Below are positions 54,240 to 63,867 of a stretch of DNA of 64,000 bases, piece after piece. Origin of the DNA: Georgfuchsia sp049276455. Lineage in GTDB: Bacteria; Pseudomonadota; Gammaproteobacteria; Burkholderiales; Rhodocyclaceae. Made by a program: the position numbers and the translations under genes. Under the pieces are notes generated by a model. The model ran no database searches. It worked only from the letters and a program-made list of their open reading frames with translations, and was not told the origin of the DNA. The stretch lies in NCBI GenBank assembly GCA_049276455.1, contig JBASWL010000227.1, forward strand, positions 38,585 through 102,584, read 5' to 3'. Position 1 is the first letter of the stretch, and the number at the start of each line of letters is the position of its first letter.

Positions 54240-55067
54240 ATGGACTTGACGCAAACGCTTGAGGTGGTGACGCAGTCCGATTCGGGGATGGTGCGCTCCC
54301 ACAATGAAGATTCGGTATATGCAAATCAGTCCTTGGGTGTGGCGATATTGGCCGACGGCATGGGCGGCTACAATGCTGGTGAAATTGCCAGCGGAATGAC
54401 GACAACGCTGTTGGCGAGCGAGCTGGCGCGCGCTTTTGCCGAGAAGCCACCTTACGAAAAGGATGCTTCCGCAAGCAGGGCCGCAACGGCCCTGCAAGCA
54501 GAGATTGCCAAGACCAATGGCGCTGTCTATCAGGCCGCACAAAGTCAGCCGCAGTATGCCGGGATGGGCACTACGCTGGTTGCCGCAGTATTTCATGATA
54601 ATCGCGTCACTGTCGCCCATATCGGGGATTCGCGCCTGTATCGGCTGCGTGGGGGGGAACTCTCACAGGTAACGCGCGACCACTCCCTGTTGCAGGAACA
54701 GATTGACAGCGGCTTGATTACACCAGAGCAGGCGCGAGTGTCGCAGAACAGAAACCTCGTCACGCGCGCGCTGGGCATTGATCCTCAGGTGGAGGCCGAG
54801 ATTCATGAATATGATGTTGCGCCTGGTGATATATATCTGCTTTGTTCCGACGGCCTTAATGACATGGTATCGGACGATGAGATCGGCATGACACTACAGA
54901 TGCTCGCCGCCAATCTCGAACTCTGCGCCACACAACTGGTGCAGATGGCAAACGACAATGGCGGGCGCGATAATGTGTCGGTGATACTGGTCAAGGTAAA
55001 GCAGCCTTACCCGGCGCCCATAGGCGGACGGGGCTGGTTTTCCAGGCTGCTGGCCTGGTTCAAGTAA
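54240..55067 (+). CDS. PP2C-family protein phosphatase
   Basis: A 275-residue metal-dependent Ser/Thr phosphatase. The start SDSGMVRSHNEDSVYANQ and ADGMGGYNAGE hold the metal-binding Asp residues; GDSRLYRLR and GGRDNVSVILV complete the core. It is the natural antagonist of the kinase eleven bases upstream. ATG at 54240 chosen because it begins the family sequence. Confidence 0.93.
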   Translation: MDLTQTLEVVTQSDSGMVRSHNEDSVYANQSLGVAILADGMGGYNAGEIASGMTTTLLASELARAFAEKPPYEKDASASRAATALQAEIAKTNGAVYQAAQSQPQYAGMGTTLVAAVFHDNRVTVAHIGDSRLYRLRGGELSQVTRDHSLLQEQIDSGLITPEQARVSQNRNLVTRALGIDPQVEAEIHEYDVAPGDIYLLCSDGLNDMVSDDEIGMTLQMLAANLELCATQLVQMANDNGGRDNVSVILVKVKQPYPAPIGGRGWFSRLLAWFK

Positions 55068-55090
55068 TAAAGCATTGAGGGAAAACGAAG

Positions 55091-55894
55091 ATGGCAAAGC
55101 TCATACTCAGCATGGACGGCCTCACGCTCAAGGAAATCCCCCTTACCAAGGAGCGGACGATCATCGGGCGAAAACCGCATAACGACATCCAGATCGACAA
55201 TCTGGCCATCTCCGGCGAGCATGCGGTGGTGGTGACGATTCTCAATGATTGTTTCCTCGAAGACCTCAACAGCACCAACGGTACCTTCGTCAACGGCCAG
55301 TCGATCAAGAAACATTTTCTGCAAAACAACGACATCATCGAACTGGGCAAATACCGGCTGAAATATATTGCCGAAGCCGTTCATGCGCCGACGGCGGCGG
55401 CAGACTTCGAAAAGACGATGGTGTTGCGCCCGGATGTCATGCGCAAGACAGCGGAGCAGATGGCAAGCAAAGGTTTTGGTGATACCCAGGTCGGCATAAA
55501 TAGCGCACCACCAATATCACCGCCACAGCAGACTGTTCCTGCGCCTGCGACAAATCCTCCTCCAGCCCCGCCACCAGCTAATGCAGCCCCTCCCCTAGAG
55601 ACAGCGGCTGCGCCTAAGCCGCCGACGTTACCTCTGGGTGCGATCCAGTTGCTGTCAGGCGCCAATAGTGGCAGGGAGATGGAACTAGCCAAGACGCTGA
55701 CGACGCTAGGCAAGCCGGGCGTACAGGTGGCGGTGATTGCGCGTCGTCCCCATGGCTACTTCATCACCCATGTCGAGGGCACCCAGTTCCCCGTGGTGAA
55801 TGGCAAGACACTCGGGTCGCAGGCTCATCCACTTGCCGATCACGACATCATTGAGATCGCCGGTATTAAAATGGAATTCTTCCTCAAGAGTTGA
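55091..55894 (+). CDS. Double FHA-domain phosphothreonine-binding protein
   Basis: A 267-residue protein. The first FHA domain (about 20-95) has GRKPHNDIQIDN, SGEHAVV and NSTNGTFVNGQ, the phosphothreonine-binding residues. A Pro-rich linker (about 135-175) follows, then a second FHA-like domain near 185-265 with weaker conservation. It likely reads phosphorylation by the CHASE2 kinase and recruits the cyclase or another partner. Confidence 0.9.
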   Translation: MAKLILSMDGLTLKEIPLTKERTIIGRKPHNDIQIDNLAISGEHAVVVTILNDCFLEDLNSTNGTFVNGQSIKKHFLQNNDIIELGKYRLKYIAEAVHAPTAAADFEKTMVLRPDVMRKTAEQMASKGFGDTQVGINSAPPISPPQQTVPAPATNPPPAPPPANAAPPLETAAAPKPPTLPLGAIQLLSGANSGREMELAKTLTTLGKPGVQVAVIARRPHGYFITHVEGTQFPVVNGKTLGSQAHPLADHDIIEIAGIKMEFFLKS

Positions 55895-55934
55895 TTATCT
55901 TAGTCAAGACTGACTGCCAATCCGGGGGAAGTGC

Positions 55935-58154
55935 GTGAAGCAGCATCTGGCTCGTTATCTGCTGGGTTTCGCCTTGTTGCTGGTATTGCTTGGGCATTCA
56001 GCCGGGGTATATCGCATTCCACTGATTACCCGACTCGACAACATCATCTACGATACCAAGATGGTGTTGTCGATGCCGCAGGAGATGGACGACAGAGTCG
56101 TCATTCTTGATATCGACGAAAAGTCGCTGGCGGAAATCGGCCGTTGGCCTTGGGGCCGGGATAAATTGGCGACCCTGGTCAACAACCTGTTCGATAAATA
56201 TCATGCTGCGGTACTCGGTTTTGACGTTGTTTTTGCCGAGCGTGACGACAGTTCCGGTCTGATGCATCTGGAGGCTCTTGCCACCAGGGAACTGAAGGAC
56301 AGTTCTGCTTTCGAGTCGGCATTAGAGGAATTGCGGCCCCAGCTCGACTATGATTCACGGCTTGCCAAGGCACTGAAAGGGCGCCCCATCGTACTCGGCT
56401 ATTTCATGAGTACGGAGAATAAAAATGCCTTGGGCGCCTTGCCCATGCCGGTTCTTCCGGCCGGCACATTCAGCGGACGCCGCATCAATTTCCGTTCTTT
56501 TTCCGGTTATGGCGCCAACCTTGAACTGCTGCAAAAATCTGCGGCCAGTGCTGGTTCATTCAATATGGTGCCGGATTACGACGGTGCGACACGTCGGGTA
56601 CCGATGCTGATCGAGTACCAAGGCGCCTATTACGAATCACTGTCGCTGGCGATGATGCGGCAGTATCTCGGTAATCCGAAAGTAGTGCCCGGTTTTCCGA
56701 CCGACAGCAAGAATTATCAGGCGATGGAGTGGATCGACCTGCCGACCCCGCAGGGCACTCTTCGCATTCCAGTTGATGAAACCGTATCCAGTTTGGTGCC
56801 GTTCCGCGGCTACCAGGGCAGTTTTCATTACATCCCGGCGGCGGACGTGATTGCAGGTCGGGCCAAGGTTGAGGATTTGCAGCACAAGCTTGTCATTCTG
56901 GGTACCACTGCAGCCGGTCTCAAGGACCACCGCGTAACACCAGTGGGGAATGTCTACCCCGGCGTTGAAGTTCATGCCAACCTGATCGCGGGCATGCTTG
57001 ACGGGGCTATCAAATATCGTCCGTCCTATGTGCTTGGGGCTGATGTAGTCATGATTCTATTGGCCGGTGGTGTGATGGTGTTTCTGCTGCCATTGCTGTC
57101 TGCAATGCGCGCGACGATTGCAGCATTCATCGTGCTGTTGTTACTGCTCACCGTGAATTTTGCCTTCTGGCAGGCCGGCAACCTCGTATTGCCATTAGCC
57201 AACAGTCTATTGCTGGTGTTTTTGCTTTACGCTTTCAATATGTCATGGGGTTATTTCGTTGAATCGCGCAGCAAACGGCAATTCTCCGAGTTGTTCGGGC
57301 AGTATGTTCCACCGGAGCTGGTCGATGAAATGGCCAGGAATCCTGAGGGCTACACCATGGATGGGCGCAAAGCCGAATTGACGGTGCTGTTCTCAGACAT
57401 CCGCGGCTTCACCACCATTTCTGAAGGCCTCGAGCCGGATCAACTCGCAACGCTGATGAACGAGTATCTGGGTGCGATGACCGAAGTGGTGCGCGACAAT
57501 CGTGGCACGCTTGATAAATACATCGGAGACGCGATCATGGCCTTCTGGGGTGCGCCGATGGAAGATCCCGACCACGCAAAGAATGCAGTACTAACCGCCA
57601 TTAAAATGCAGCACATCCTGGTTGACCTCAATAAGTCGCTGGTGCAACGCGGCTGGCCTGAGCTCAAGATCGGTGTCGGCATCAATACCGGCATCATGAC
57701 TGTGGGTGACATGGGTTCTCCCGTGCGCAAGGCCTACACTGTGATGGGCGACGCCGTCAATCTTGGTTCGCGTCTGGAGGGTATCACCAAGCAATACGGC
57801 GTTGGCATTATAGTTGGCGCCGAGACGCGCGAGAAGCTCAGGAAGAGTTTCGTTTTCCGCGAACTCGATCGGGTCAAGGTCAAGGGCAAGGATGAGCCGG
57901 TCAGCATTTACGAGCCAATCGGACTGGAGGGCGAGCCGAGCCGTGCCGAGATGGAAGAACTCAAGCTTTGGGGGCAGTTCCTGCGCAGTTTCCGGGCGCA
58001 AGACTGGGACACTGCAGAAGTTACTCTGATGAATCTATCTCGTACCAGTCCGAGGTACCTATATGAAAAAGTGTATGCAGAGCGTATTGCCCTCTACCGC
58101 AGGGAGCCGCCTGGCCCGGACTGGGATGGCTCATGGAAGTTTGATACCAAGTGA
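55935..58154 (+). CDS. CHASE2 adenylate/guanylate cyclase
   Basis: A 739-residue protein. A CHASE2 sensor (about 35-330) and three membrane helices (about 350-430) are followed by a class III cyclase domain (about 470-650): ELTVLFSDIRGFTTISEGLEP has the first metal Asp, YIGDAIMAFWGAP the second, and VMGDAVNLGSRLEG follows. Which nucleotide is made cannot be read with certainty. GTG at 55935 has GGGGGAA upstream. It overlaps the next gene by GTGA. Confidence 0.9.
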   Translation: MKQHLARYLLGFALLLVLLGHSAGVYRIPLITRLDNIIYDTKMVLSMPQEMDDRVVILDIDEKSLAEIGRWPWGRDKLATLVNNLFDKYHAAVLGFDVVFAERDDSSGLMHLEALATRELKDSSAFESALEELRPQLDYDSRLAKALKGRPIVLGYFMSTENKNALGALPMPVLPAGTFSGRRINFRSFSGYGANLELLQKSAASAGSFNMVPDYDGATRRVPMLIEYQGAYYESLSLAMMRQYLGNPKVVPGFPTDSKNYQAMEWIDLPTPQGTLRIPVDETVSSLVPFRGYQGSFHYIPAADVIAGRAKVEDLQHKLVILGTTAAGLKDHRVTPVGNVYPGVEVHANLIAGMLDGAIKYRPSYVLGADVVMILLAGGVMVFLLPLLSAMRATIAAFIVLLLLLTVNFAFWQAGNLVLPLANSLLLVFLLYAFNMSWGYFVESRSKRQFSELFGQYVPPELVDEMARNPEGYTMDGRKAELTVLFSDIRGFTTISEGLEPDQLATLMNEYLGAMTEVVRDNRGTLDKYIGDAIMAFWGAPMEDPDHAKNAVLTAIKMQHILVDLNKSLVQRGWPELKIGVGINTGIMTVGDMGSPVRKAYTVMGDAVNLGSRLEGITKQYGVGIIVGAETREKLRKSFVFRELDRVKVKGKDEPVSIYEPIGLEGEPSRAEMEELKLWGQFLRSFRAQDWDTAEVTLMNLSRTSPRYLYEKVYAERIALYRREPPGPDWDGSWKFDTK

Positions 58155-58918
58155 AAATCAGGATCCTCGGTTGCAGCGGAGGTATTGGTGGCAGGCATCA
58201 GCGTACCACCTCAATCATCGTTGATCACGACATTCTGATCGATGCCGGGACTGGCGTTGCTGATTTGCAGATCGCGGATCTGGTCCAGATAGATCATGTC
58301 TTCATCACCCATTCCCATCTTGACCATGTCGCCTGCCTGCCGTTTATCGTCGATACGGTCGGCGACATGCGGAGTCGTCCGCTTACCGTACATGCAACAG
58401 CAGAGGCGATCGAAATATTGCAATCGCATATTTTCAACTGGGCGATCTGGCCTGATTTCAGTGAAATCCCGACGTTGCAGTCTCCAGTATTACGCTTCGA
58501 GACACTCAAGGTAGGGGAGCATGTCAAACTGGGCGATCGAACCATCACCGCACTGCCCGCAAACCATACGGTGCCTGCTGTAGGCTACAGCCTGAGTTCG
58601 CGTAACGGTACTCTGGTGTTTTCCGGCGATACAACGGCATGTCCCGAATTGTGGGCTGAAGTTAACCGCATCCATGATTTGCGCTATCTGATCATCGAGT
58701 GCGCCTTTTCCAATCGCGAAAGGCGTCTGGCCGAGATGTCAAAGCATTTGTGCCCTTCCATGTTGGCTGAAGAACTGACGCATCTCCAACTGGATGTTGA
58801 GGTCTATATTACCCACCTTAAGCCGGGTCAGATCGAATTGACCATGCTTGAGGTTGAAGACAGCATTGGCGAAATGAAGCCGCGCATGTTACAGATCAAC
58901 CAGGTATTCGATCTATGA
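58151..58918 (+). CDS. Metallo-beta-lactamase-fold phosphodiesterase-like hydrolase
   Basis: A 255-residue MBL-fold protein. The metal motif THSHLDH is near residues 53-59, and further metal residues are in SGDTT and THLKPG. Class II 3',5'-cyclic nucleotide phosphodiesterases have this fold, and its place right after the cyclase gene makes a role in removing the cyclic nucleotide likely. Start is GTG (58151) inside the cyclase stop. Confidence 0.82.
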   Translation: MKIRILGCSGGIGGRHQRTTSIIVDHDILIDAGTGVADLQIADLVQIDHVFITHSHLDHVACLPFIVDTVGDMRSRPLTVHATAEAIEILQSHIFNWAIWPDFSEIPTLQSPVLRFETLKVGEHVKLGDRTITALPANHTVPAVGYSLSSRNGTLVFSGDTTACPELWAEVNRIHDLRYLIIECAFSNRERRLAEMSKHLCPSMLAEELTHLQLDVEVYITHLKPGQIELTMLEVEDSIGEMKPRMLQINQVFDL

Positions 58919-59337
58919 ACGTCCAAACCGCTCCTGCTTTTGCCGAGTTTCTCGGAATGCTGGATCCGATGGCGACATTTCCGCCCGAAAGACGGGAGGA
59001 AATGTCGCACCTTTGTGTGCAGGAAAGGCCGGCGCATAATCACGGCGAATTCAAACCCGATGACTGGCCGGGACAGGCGGTTTATCTGCTGAGTGGTCAA
59101 ATAATGCCGAGTTTGTCCATGACGGATTGCCGGAGGCAGTTAAACATCCCATTGGACGAAATACGCCAATCTGTTCCATTGCTTGACTCGCGGCGCGAAT
59201 ATGTGGCGTACTGTCAAGGTGGCCGGCGTAGTTCCGTGGCGGCATTCCTGCTTTCCCAGCGTGGGCTGCATGCGAGCGTTCTTGCGGGTGGTTTGCTCGG
59301 ACGGCCTTCGATATTGCCGGAGACGATAAATCAATGA
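58915..59337 (+). CDS. Rhodanese-domain protein with degraded cyclic-nucleotide-binding-like front
   Basis: 140 residues. The rear (about 78-135) is a rhodanese domain with the active-site loop YCQGGRRS and HASVLAGGL. The front (about 10-65) resembles the start of a cNMP-binding domain (FLGMLDPM..., then GQAVYLLSGQI), which breaks off early. Reading frame evidence suggests damage: bases 59095-59145 spell NNAEFVHDGLPEAV in another frame, which would join the rhodanese (NIPLDEI) if one A were removed near 59142. Related proteins join a cNMP-binding domain to a rhodanese. It may be a decayed cNMP receiver. ATG start overlaps the previous stop. Confidence 0.7.
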   Translation: MNVQTAPAFAEFLGMLDPMATFPPERREEMSHLCVQERPAHNHGEFKPDDWPGQAVYLLSGQIMPSLSMTDCRRQLNIPLDEIRQSVPLLDSRREYVAYCQGGRRSSVAAFLLSQRGLHASVLAGGLLGRPSILPETINQ

Positions 59338-61715
59338 GTGCAGTTCCCTCTTCAGCACAGGATACGAGCAGTCTGGCGGATGTAGGTAGCCGCTTGTCGT
59401 TCTTCAAGAACCTGCAGGCGGTTACCAACAAGATCCATGCGACGTCAAACATCGATGAGATCATGCTTGAACTGTCACAGGATGTCTGCAATCTGTTCAA
59501 CGCCGATCGTCTTACCATCTATTCGCTTAGCGAGGACAAGGCGTCGATCGTATCCAAGCTTAAGACCGGACTTAACTCGTTCAAGGATTTGCGCCTGCCA
59601 ATTACCGATCAGAGTATTGCCGGTTATGTGGCGCTGTCGAGAAAGATCGTCAACCTCCGCGACGTCTATGACGAAATGGAGCTGAAGAACGTCCATTCCA
59701 GTCTGCGTTTCCTGCAGGAGGTGGACAAGCGCACTGGCTATCGCACCAAGCAGATGCTGGTAGCACCAATTGTCGAGCAGCCTAGCGGCGAACTACTGGG
59801 CGTCGTGCAGATCATTAACAACAAGGCTGGCTATCCGTTTGCCCAGGTAGCAGAAGAGGGTGTCAAGGGTCTATGCGAGACCTTGGCCATCGCCTTTGCC
59901 CAGCGCAGCAAACCTGCCGCGATGGTGCGTTCGAAATACGATTTTCTTGTGGCCGAAGCGATCGTTACAGCCGATGAACTGGATCTGGCCAAACGTACTG
60001 CACGCAAGGATGGCCGCGGTGTGGAGGATGTCCTGATCAAGGAGTATCAGGTCACCATTCCTGCTCTTGGTGCCGCACTATCCAAGTTCTTCAATGTGCC
60101 CTATGAAACATTCAAGCAGGATCGTATCAAGCCGGCCGATCTGCTCAAGAACCTGAAACGCGACTATATCGAGCAAAATCACTGGCTACCCATCGACGAT
60201 ACGGCGGAAGGCGTGGTGGTGCTTTGCATCGATCCGGAGCACGTCAGGAATTCACGTATCGTCAGTAATATTTTCCCCGGAAACAGGATTGCCTACCGCG
60301 TCTCAACGGCCAAGGAGTTTGCCGAAACGGTGGATCAGTTTTTTGGTGCTTCAGGACCAGAGCTGGATGGTACTTCAGTTGGCGATCTGCTTTCCAGTAT
60401 GGACGAGGGGGAGATCGATACCGGTGACTCTTCATCCGATGATGTGTCTGCTGCAGCGGACAACGAGCTGGTAAAACTCGTCAACAAGATCATTGTTGAC
60501 GCTTATCAGCAGGGGGTGTCGGACATTCATGTGGAACCGGGGCCGGGCAAGGAAAAAACCCTGATTCGCTTCCGCAAGGATGGCTCGCTGGTGAAATACA
60601 TTGACGTTCCTGCCATGTATCGAAATGCCATCGTGGCGCGGATCAAGATCATGTGCGATCTTGATATCTCTGAGAAGCGCAGACCGCAGGACGGAAAGAT
60701 CAAGTTCAGAAAATTCGGCCCACTTGATATCGAACTGCGGGTAGCGACGATTCCCTCTGCAGGCGGAGTCGAAGATGTAGTGATGCGAATTCTTGCTGCT
60801 GGCGAACCCATCCCGCTGGAAAAACTCGGTGTTCTACCAGGCAATCTGGAACAGCTCAAGAAGACCATAAGCAAGCCTTACGGCCTGTTCTTTGTTTGCG
60901 GTCCGACTGGTTCCGGCAAGACCACAACCCTGCATTCGGTGTTGAAGTTTCTCAATACGCCGGATACCAAGATATGGACCGCCGAAGACCCGGTGGAAAT
61001 TACCCAGAAGGGGTTGCGCCAGTGCCAGATCAACAAGAAGGCCGGAATGGATTTCGCTGTAATCATGAAATCTTTTTTGCGCGCTGATCCGGACATCATC
61101 ATGGTCGGCGAAATGCGTGACAAGGAGACCACCTCGATCGGCATTGAGGCCTCGCTCACCGGTCACCTGGTGTTTGCCACCCTGCATACCAACAGTGCGC
61201 CGGAGTCAGTGACCCGACTGCTCGACATGGGTATGGACCCGTTCAACTTCGCCGATGCGCTGCTGGGCATTCTTGCCCAGCGCCTGGCCAAAAGATTGTG
61301 TGCCAAGTGCAAGGAGACTTACAACCCGGATCCCGAGGAAATGAAGCTGTTCCTCACCGAGTATTGTGGCGAGTCAATCCATACTGAAACCTTCAAGAGT
61401 GAAGGCAAGGCCGCCTACGAAAAAGTCTACAAACGGCTGTTGAAGGATTATGGCAAGGACGGCAAATTTGTCATGTGTCGTCCCAAAGGCTGTCCCGAAT
61501 GCGGCGGCAGCGGTTACAAGGGACGCCTCGGGCTGCATGAATTGATGGTCGGCACCGATGCGATCAAGAAGCTGATCCAGGAGCATGCCCGAGTCGCCGA
61601 GTTATTCGCGCAGGCGCTGGAAGACGGCATGCTGACCTTGAAAATGGACGGCATGGAAAAAGTGCTGGAAGGCATCACCGACCTCAAACAGGTACGTGCG
61701 GTTTGTATCAAGTGA
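59334..61715 (+). CDS. GAF-domain GspE/PilB-type ATPase
   Basis: A 793-residue protein. A GAF domain (about 25-200) comes first, then an MshEN-like segment (about 210-345), and the T2SSE ATPase core (about 380-790). Walker A GPTGSGKTTTL sits near 524 and Walker B DPDIIMVGEMRD near 583. The zinc region has CAKCKE and the CRPKGCPECGGSGY motif. GAF fused to an assembly ATPase is uncommon; no pilin or secretin gene is near, so it may power a remote machine. ATG start overlaps the rhodanese stop. Confidence 0.88.
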   Translation: MSAVPSSAQDTSSLADVGSRLSFFKNLQAVTNKIHATSNIDEIMLELSQDVCNLFNADRLTIYSLSEDKASIVSKLKTGLNSFKDLRLPITDQSIAGYVALSRKIVNLRDVYDEMELKNVHSSLRFLQEVDKRTGYRTKQMLVAPIVEQPSGELLGVVQIINNKAGYPFAQVAEEGVKGLCETLAIAFAQRSKPAAMVRSKYDFLVAEAIVTADELDLAKRTARKDGRGVEDVLIKEYQVTIPALGAALSKFFNVPYETFKQDRIKPADLLKNLKRDYIEQNHWLPIDDTAEGVVVLCIDPEHVRNSRIVSNIFPGNRIAYRVSTAKEFAETVDQFFGASGPELDGTSVGDLLSSMDEGEIDTGDSSSDDVSAAADNELVKLVNKIIVDAYQQGVSDIHVEPGPGKEKTLIRFRKDGSLVKYIDVPAMYRNAIVARIKIMCDLDISEKRRPQDGKIKFRKFGPLDIELRVATIPSAGGVEDVVMRILAAGEPIPLEKLGVLPGNLEQLKKTISKPYGLFFVCGPTGSGKTTTLHSVLKFLNTPDTKIWTAEDPVEITQKGLRQCQINKKAGMDFAVIMKSFLRADPDIIMVGEMRDKETTSIGIEASLTGHLVFATLHTNSAPESVTRLLDMGMDPFNFADALLGILAQRLAKRLCAKCKETYNPDPEEMKLFLTEYCGESIHTETFKSEGKAAYEKVYKRLLKDYGKDGKFVMCRPKGCPECGGSGYKGRLGLHELMVGTDAIKKLIQEHARVAELFAQALEDGMLTLKMDGMEKVLEGITDLKQVRAVCIK

Positions 61716-61720
61716 GCGCT

Positions 61721-63385
61721 ATGGACACCAATGCTGTAACCGTAGACGACCTGTTCCTCCGCCTCGAACAGCTTAATGACATCGGCGCCGCGCTGTCCAA
61801 AGAGCGCGACATCGACCGCTTGCTTGAAACCATCCTTGTTGCCGCGAAAACCATCACCCATGCCGATGGTGGCACGTTGTACCGCATTACCGATGATCGT
61901 CAGCATCTGTGCTTTGAAATCATGCGCACGGATTCGCTCAATATCCAGCTCGGTGGAACTACAGGTAACAAGATCACGTTTCCCGACGTGTCGCTTTTCA
62001 ACGAAGCTGGCGAAGCCAACAATTCGATGATAGCAGCCTATGCCGCTATCAATGACAAAACGGTGAACATCGCCGACGCATATACTGAAGTGGGGTTCGA
62101 TTTTTCCGGCACGCGCAGCTTCGACGAAAAGACCGGCTATCGCTCGACTTCGTTTCTCACCGTGCCGATGAAGAATCACGAAAACGAAGTGATCGGTGTG
62201 CTGCAGTTGATCAACGCGATTGATCTGGAAAGCAAACAAGTCGTTTCGTTCTCGTATGCCGACCAGCGGCTGGTGGAATCGCTCGCTTCGCAGGCGGCTA
62301 TTGCCCTGACCAACCGGCTGCTGATCACGCAACTGGAGAAATTGTTCGAGGCATTCATCGGCCTGATCAATCTTGCCATCGACGAAAAATCGCCCTACAC
62401 CGGTGGCCACTGCGAGCGCGTTCCGGTACTGACCATGATGCTGGCAGAAGCGGCAAGTGCTACCGAAATCGGCCCTTTGGCAGACTTTCGCATGTCAGAC
62501 AAGGATCGCTACGAGATAAAGATCGCCGGCCTGCTGCATGATTGCGGGAAAGTTACGACACCGGTGCATGTGGTCGACAAGGCGACAAAGCTGCAAACCA
62601 TTTTCGACCGCATACATCTCATCGATACCCGCTTTGAGGTGCTCAAGCGCGATGCTGAAATCAATGCCCTGAAGCGCAAGCTGGCAATCAATCCAGCCTA
62701 CGATGCCGAGGCCGGGCAGCGCATCAACACCGAACTGGCCAAAATCCTGACCCGGCTTGATGAAGAGCGCGATTTCCTGCGCAAGACCAATATCGGTGGT
62801 GAGATGATGCGACCCAAAGATCAGCAAAGGGTTGCGAGTATCGGCGAGGCTTATCGCTGGCGCGACCCTGAGGGCGCAACGGTCAGCTTCCTCAGCCCAG
62901 AAGAAATCGAAAACCTTACAATTCGGGCTGGTACGCTCACTACCGCTGAACGTGAAATTATTAATCACCACATCGTCGCCACCATCAAGATGCTGAGGCA
63001 GTTGCCTTGGCCAAATCATCTGGCAAATGTACCTGAGTACGCTGGTGGCCACCATGAACGCATGGATGGCAAGGGTTATCCGAATGGACTGACGCGTGAG
63101 CAGATGCCGGTACAGGCCCGTATAATGGGGATTGCCGACATTTTCGAGGCGCTCACGGCGCGCGACCGGCCTTACAAAGTGGGCATGAAGTTGTCTCAGG
63201 CTATTGGCATCCTCGCCAATTTTGCGAAGAACGGACACGTCGACCCTGACTTGTTCGAAGTATTCATACGTAACCGCGTGTACCAGAAATATGCTGAGTT
63301 ATATCTGGATCCCAAACAGATCGATACGGTCGACGAGCAGGCAATTCTTCGGAACCTTGAGGTGGTTGCGAAACTCGGTACTTGA
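61721..63385 (+). CDS. GAF-HD-GYP c-di-GMP phosphodiesterase
   Basis: A 554-residue protein. A GAF domain (about 15-200) is followed by an HD-GYP domain (about 225-540). The HD pair is in LLHDCGKV near residue 268, and HHERMDGKGYPNGL near 443 has the GYP-type motif. These are the residues of active HD-GYP phosphodiesterases. An insert of about 110 residues lies between HD and GYP. ATG at 61721 is used; GTG at 61712, overlapping the previous stop, is an alternative. Confidence 0.9.
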   Translation: MDTNAVTVDDLFLRLEQLNDIGAALSKERDIDRLLETILVAAKTITHADGGTLYRITDDRQHLCFEIMRTDSLNIQLGGTTGNKITFPDVSLFNEAGEANNSMIAAYAAINDKTVNIADAYTEVGFDFSGTRSFDEKTGYRSTSFLTVPMKNHENEVIGVLQLINAIDLESKQVVSFSYADQRLVESLASQAAIALTNRLLITQLEKLFEAFIGLINLAIDEKSPYTGGHCERVPVLTMMLAEAASATEIGPLADFRMSDKDRYEIKIAGLLHDCGKVTTPVHVVDKATKLQTIFDRIHLIDTRFEVLKRDAEINALKRKLAINPAYDAEAGQRINTELAKILTRLDEERDFLRKTNIGGEMMRPKDQQRVASIGEAYRWRDPEGATVSFLSPEEIENLTIRAGTLTTAEREIINHHIVATIKMLRQLPWPNHLANVPEYAGGHHERMDGKGYPNGLTREQMPVQARIMGIADIFEALTARDRPYKVGMKLSQAIGILANFAKNGHVDPDLFEVFIRNRVYQKYAELYLDPKQIDTVDEQAILRNLEVVAKLGT

Positions 63386-63420
63386 GGGGATTTATCCGCA
63401 CACGGTAGAGGCAGAAGCAG

Positions 63421-63842
63421 GTGTGGGTTTCGGCCGCCGAGGTGGCGAAACTGGATCATGAACAGGTCGTCGACACCTATGCCCTGGTAATGCGCGGCCT
63501 GGGGAGCGACTTCTTCGTCGAGGAAGAAGAGGACAAGATGGTGGTCGCGGTCACTGCCTGCGGCAGCGCCGGTCGGTTGAGACAGGAGGGAAAGTGCGAC
63601 AACACAGATCGCTGCTCGACGAACTGCGGTACGACAAAACCTATCCTTGGTCCGTTAACAAGACCGATATGATTTATTATCGTGTGCACGTGCCCGTATG
63701 GTTTAACCTGCTTTCTAAGGAATGGGAAATCGGCAAGGATCTGATGGTGTACGAGGCCTGGGGTCGTCAATTCAATGATGTCGGTGACCCGGTGAACGAA
63801 CCGTGCCGCGTGGTCATCAAGAAACAGCAACAGGCGAGTTGA
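63421..63842 (+). pseudogene. Frameshifted gene of unknown function
   Basis: Frame one (from 63421) reads VSAAEVAKLDHEQVVDTYAL... and MVVAVTACGSAGRLRQEGK, then loses sense and stops at 63672. Frame two (from 63594) reads SLLDELRYDKTYPWSVNK then MIYYRVHVPVWFNLL and ends at 63842. The two parts fit one protein broken near 63590 by a frameshift, but frame two also has a GGAGGG/GTG start, so two small genes are possible. I do not recognise a family with certainty. Confidence 0.45.
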
Positions 63843-63867
63843 ACTTATTCATCCAAGGAGAAGAGAC

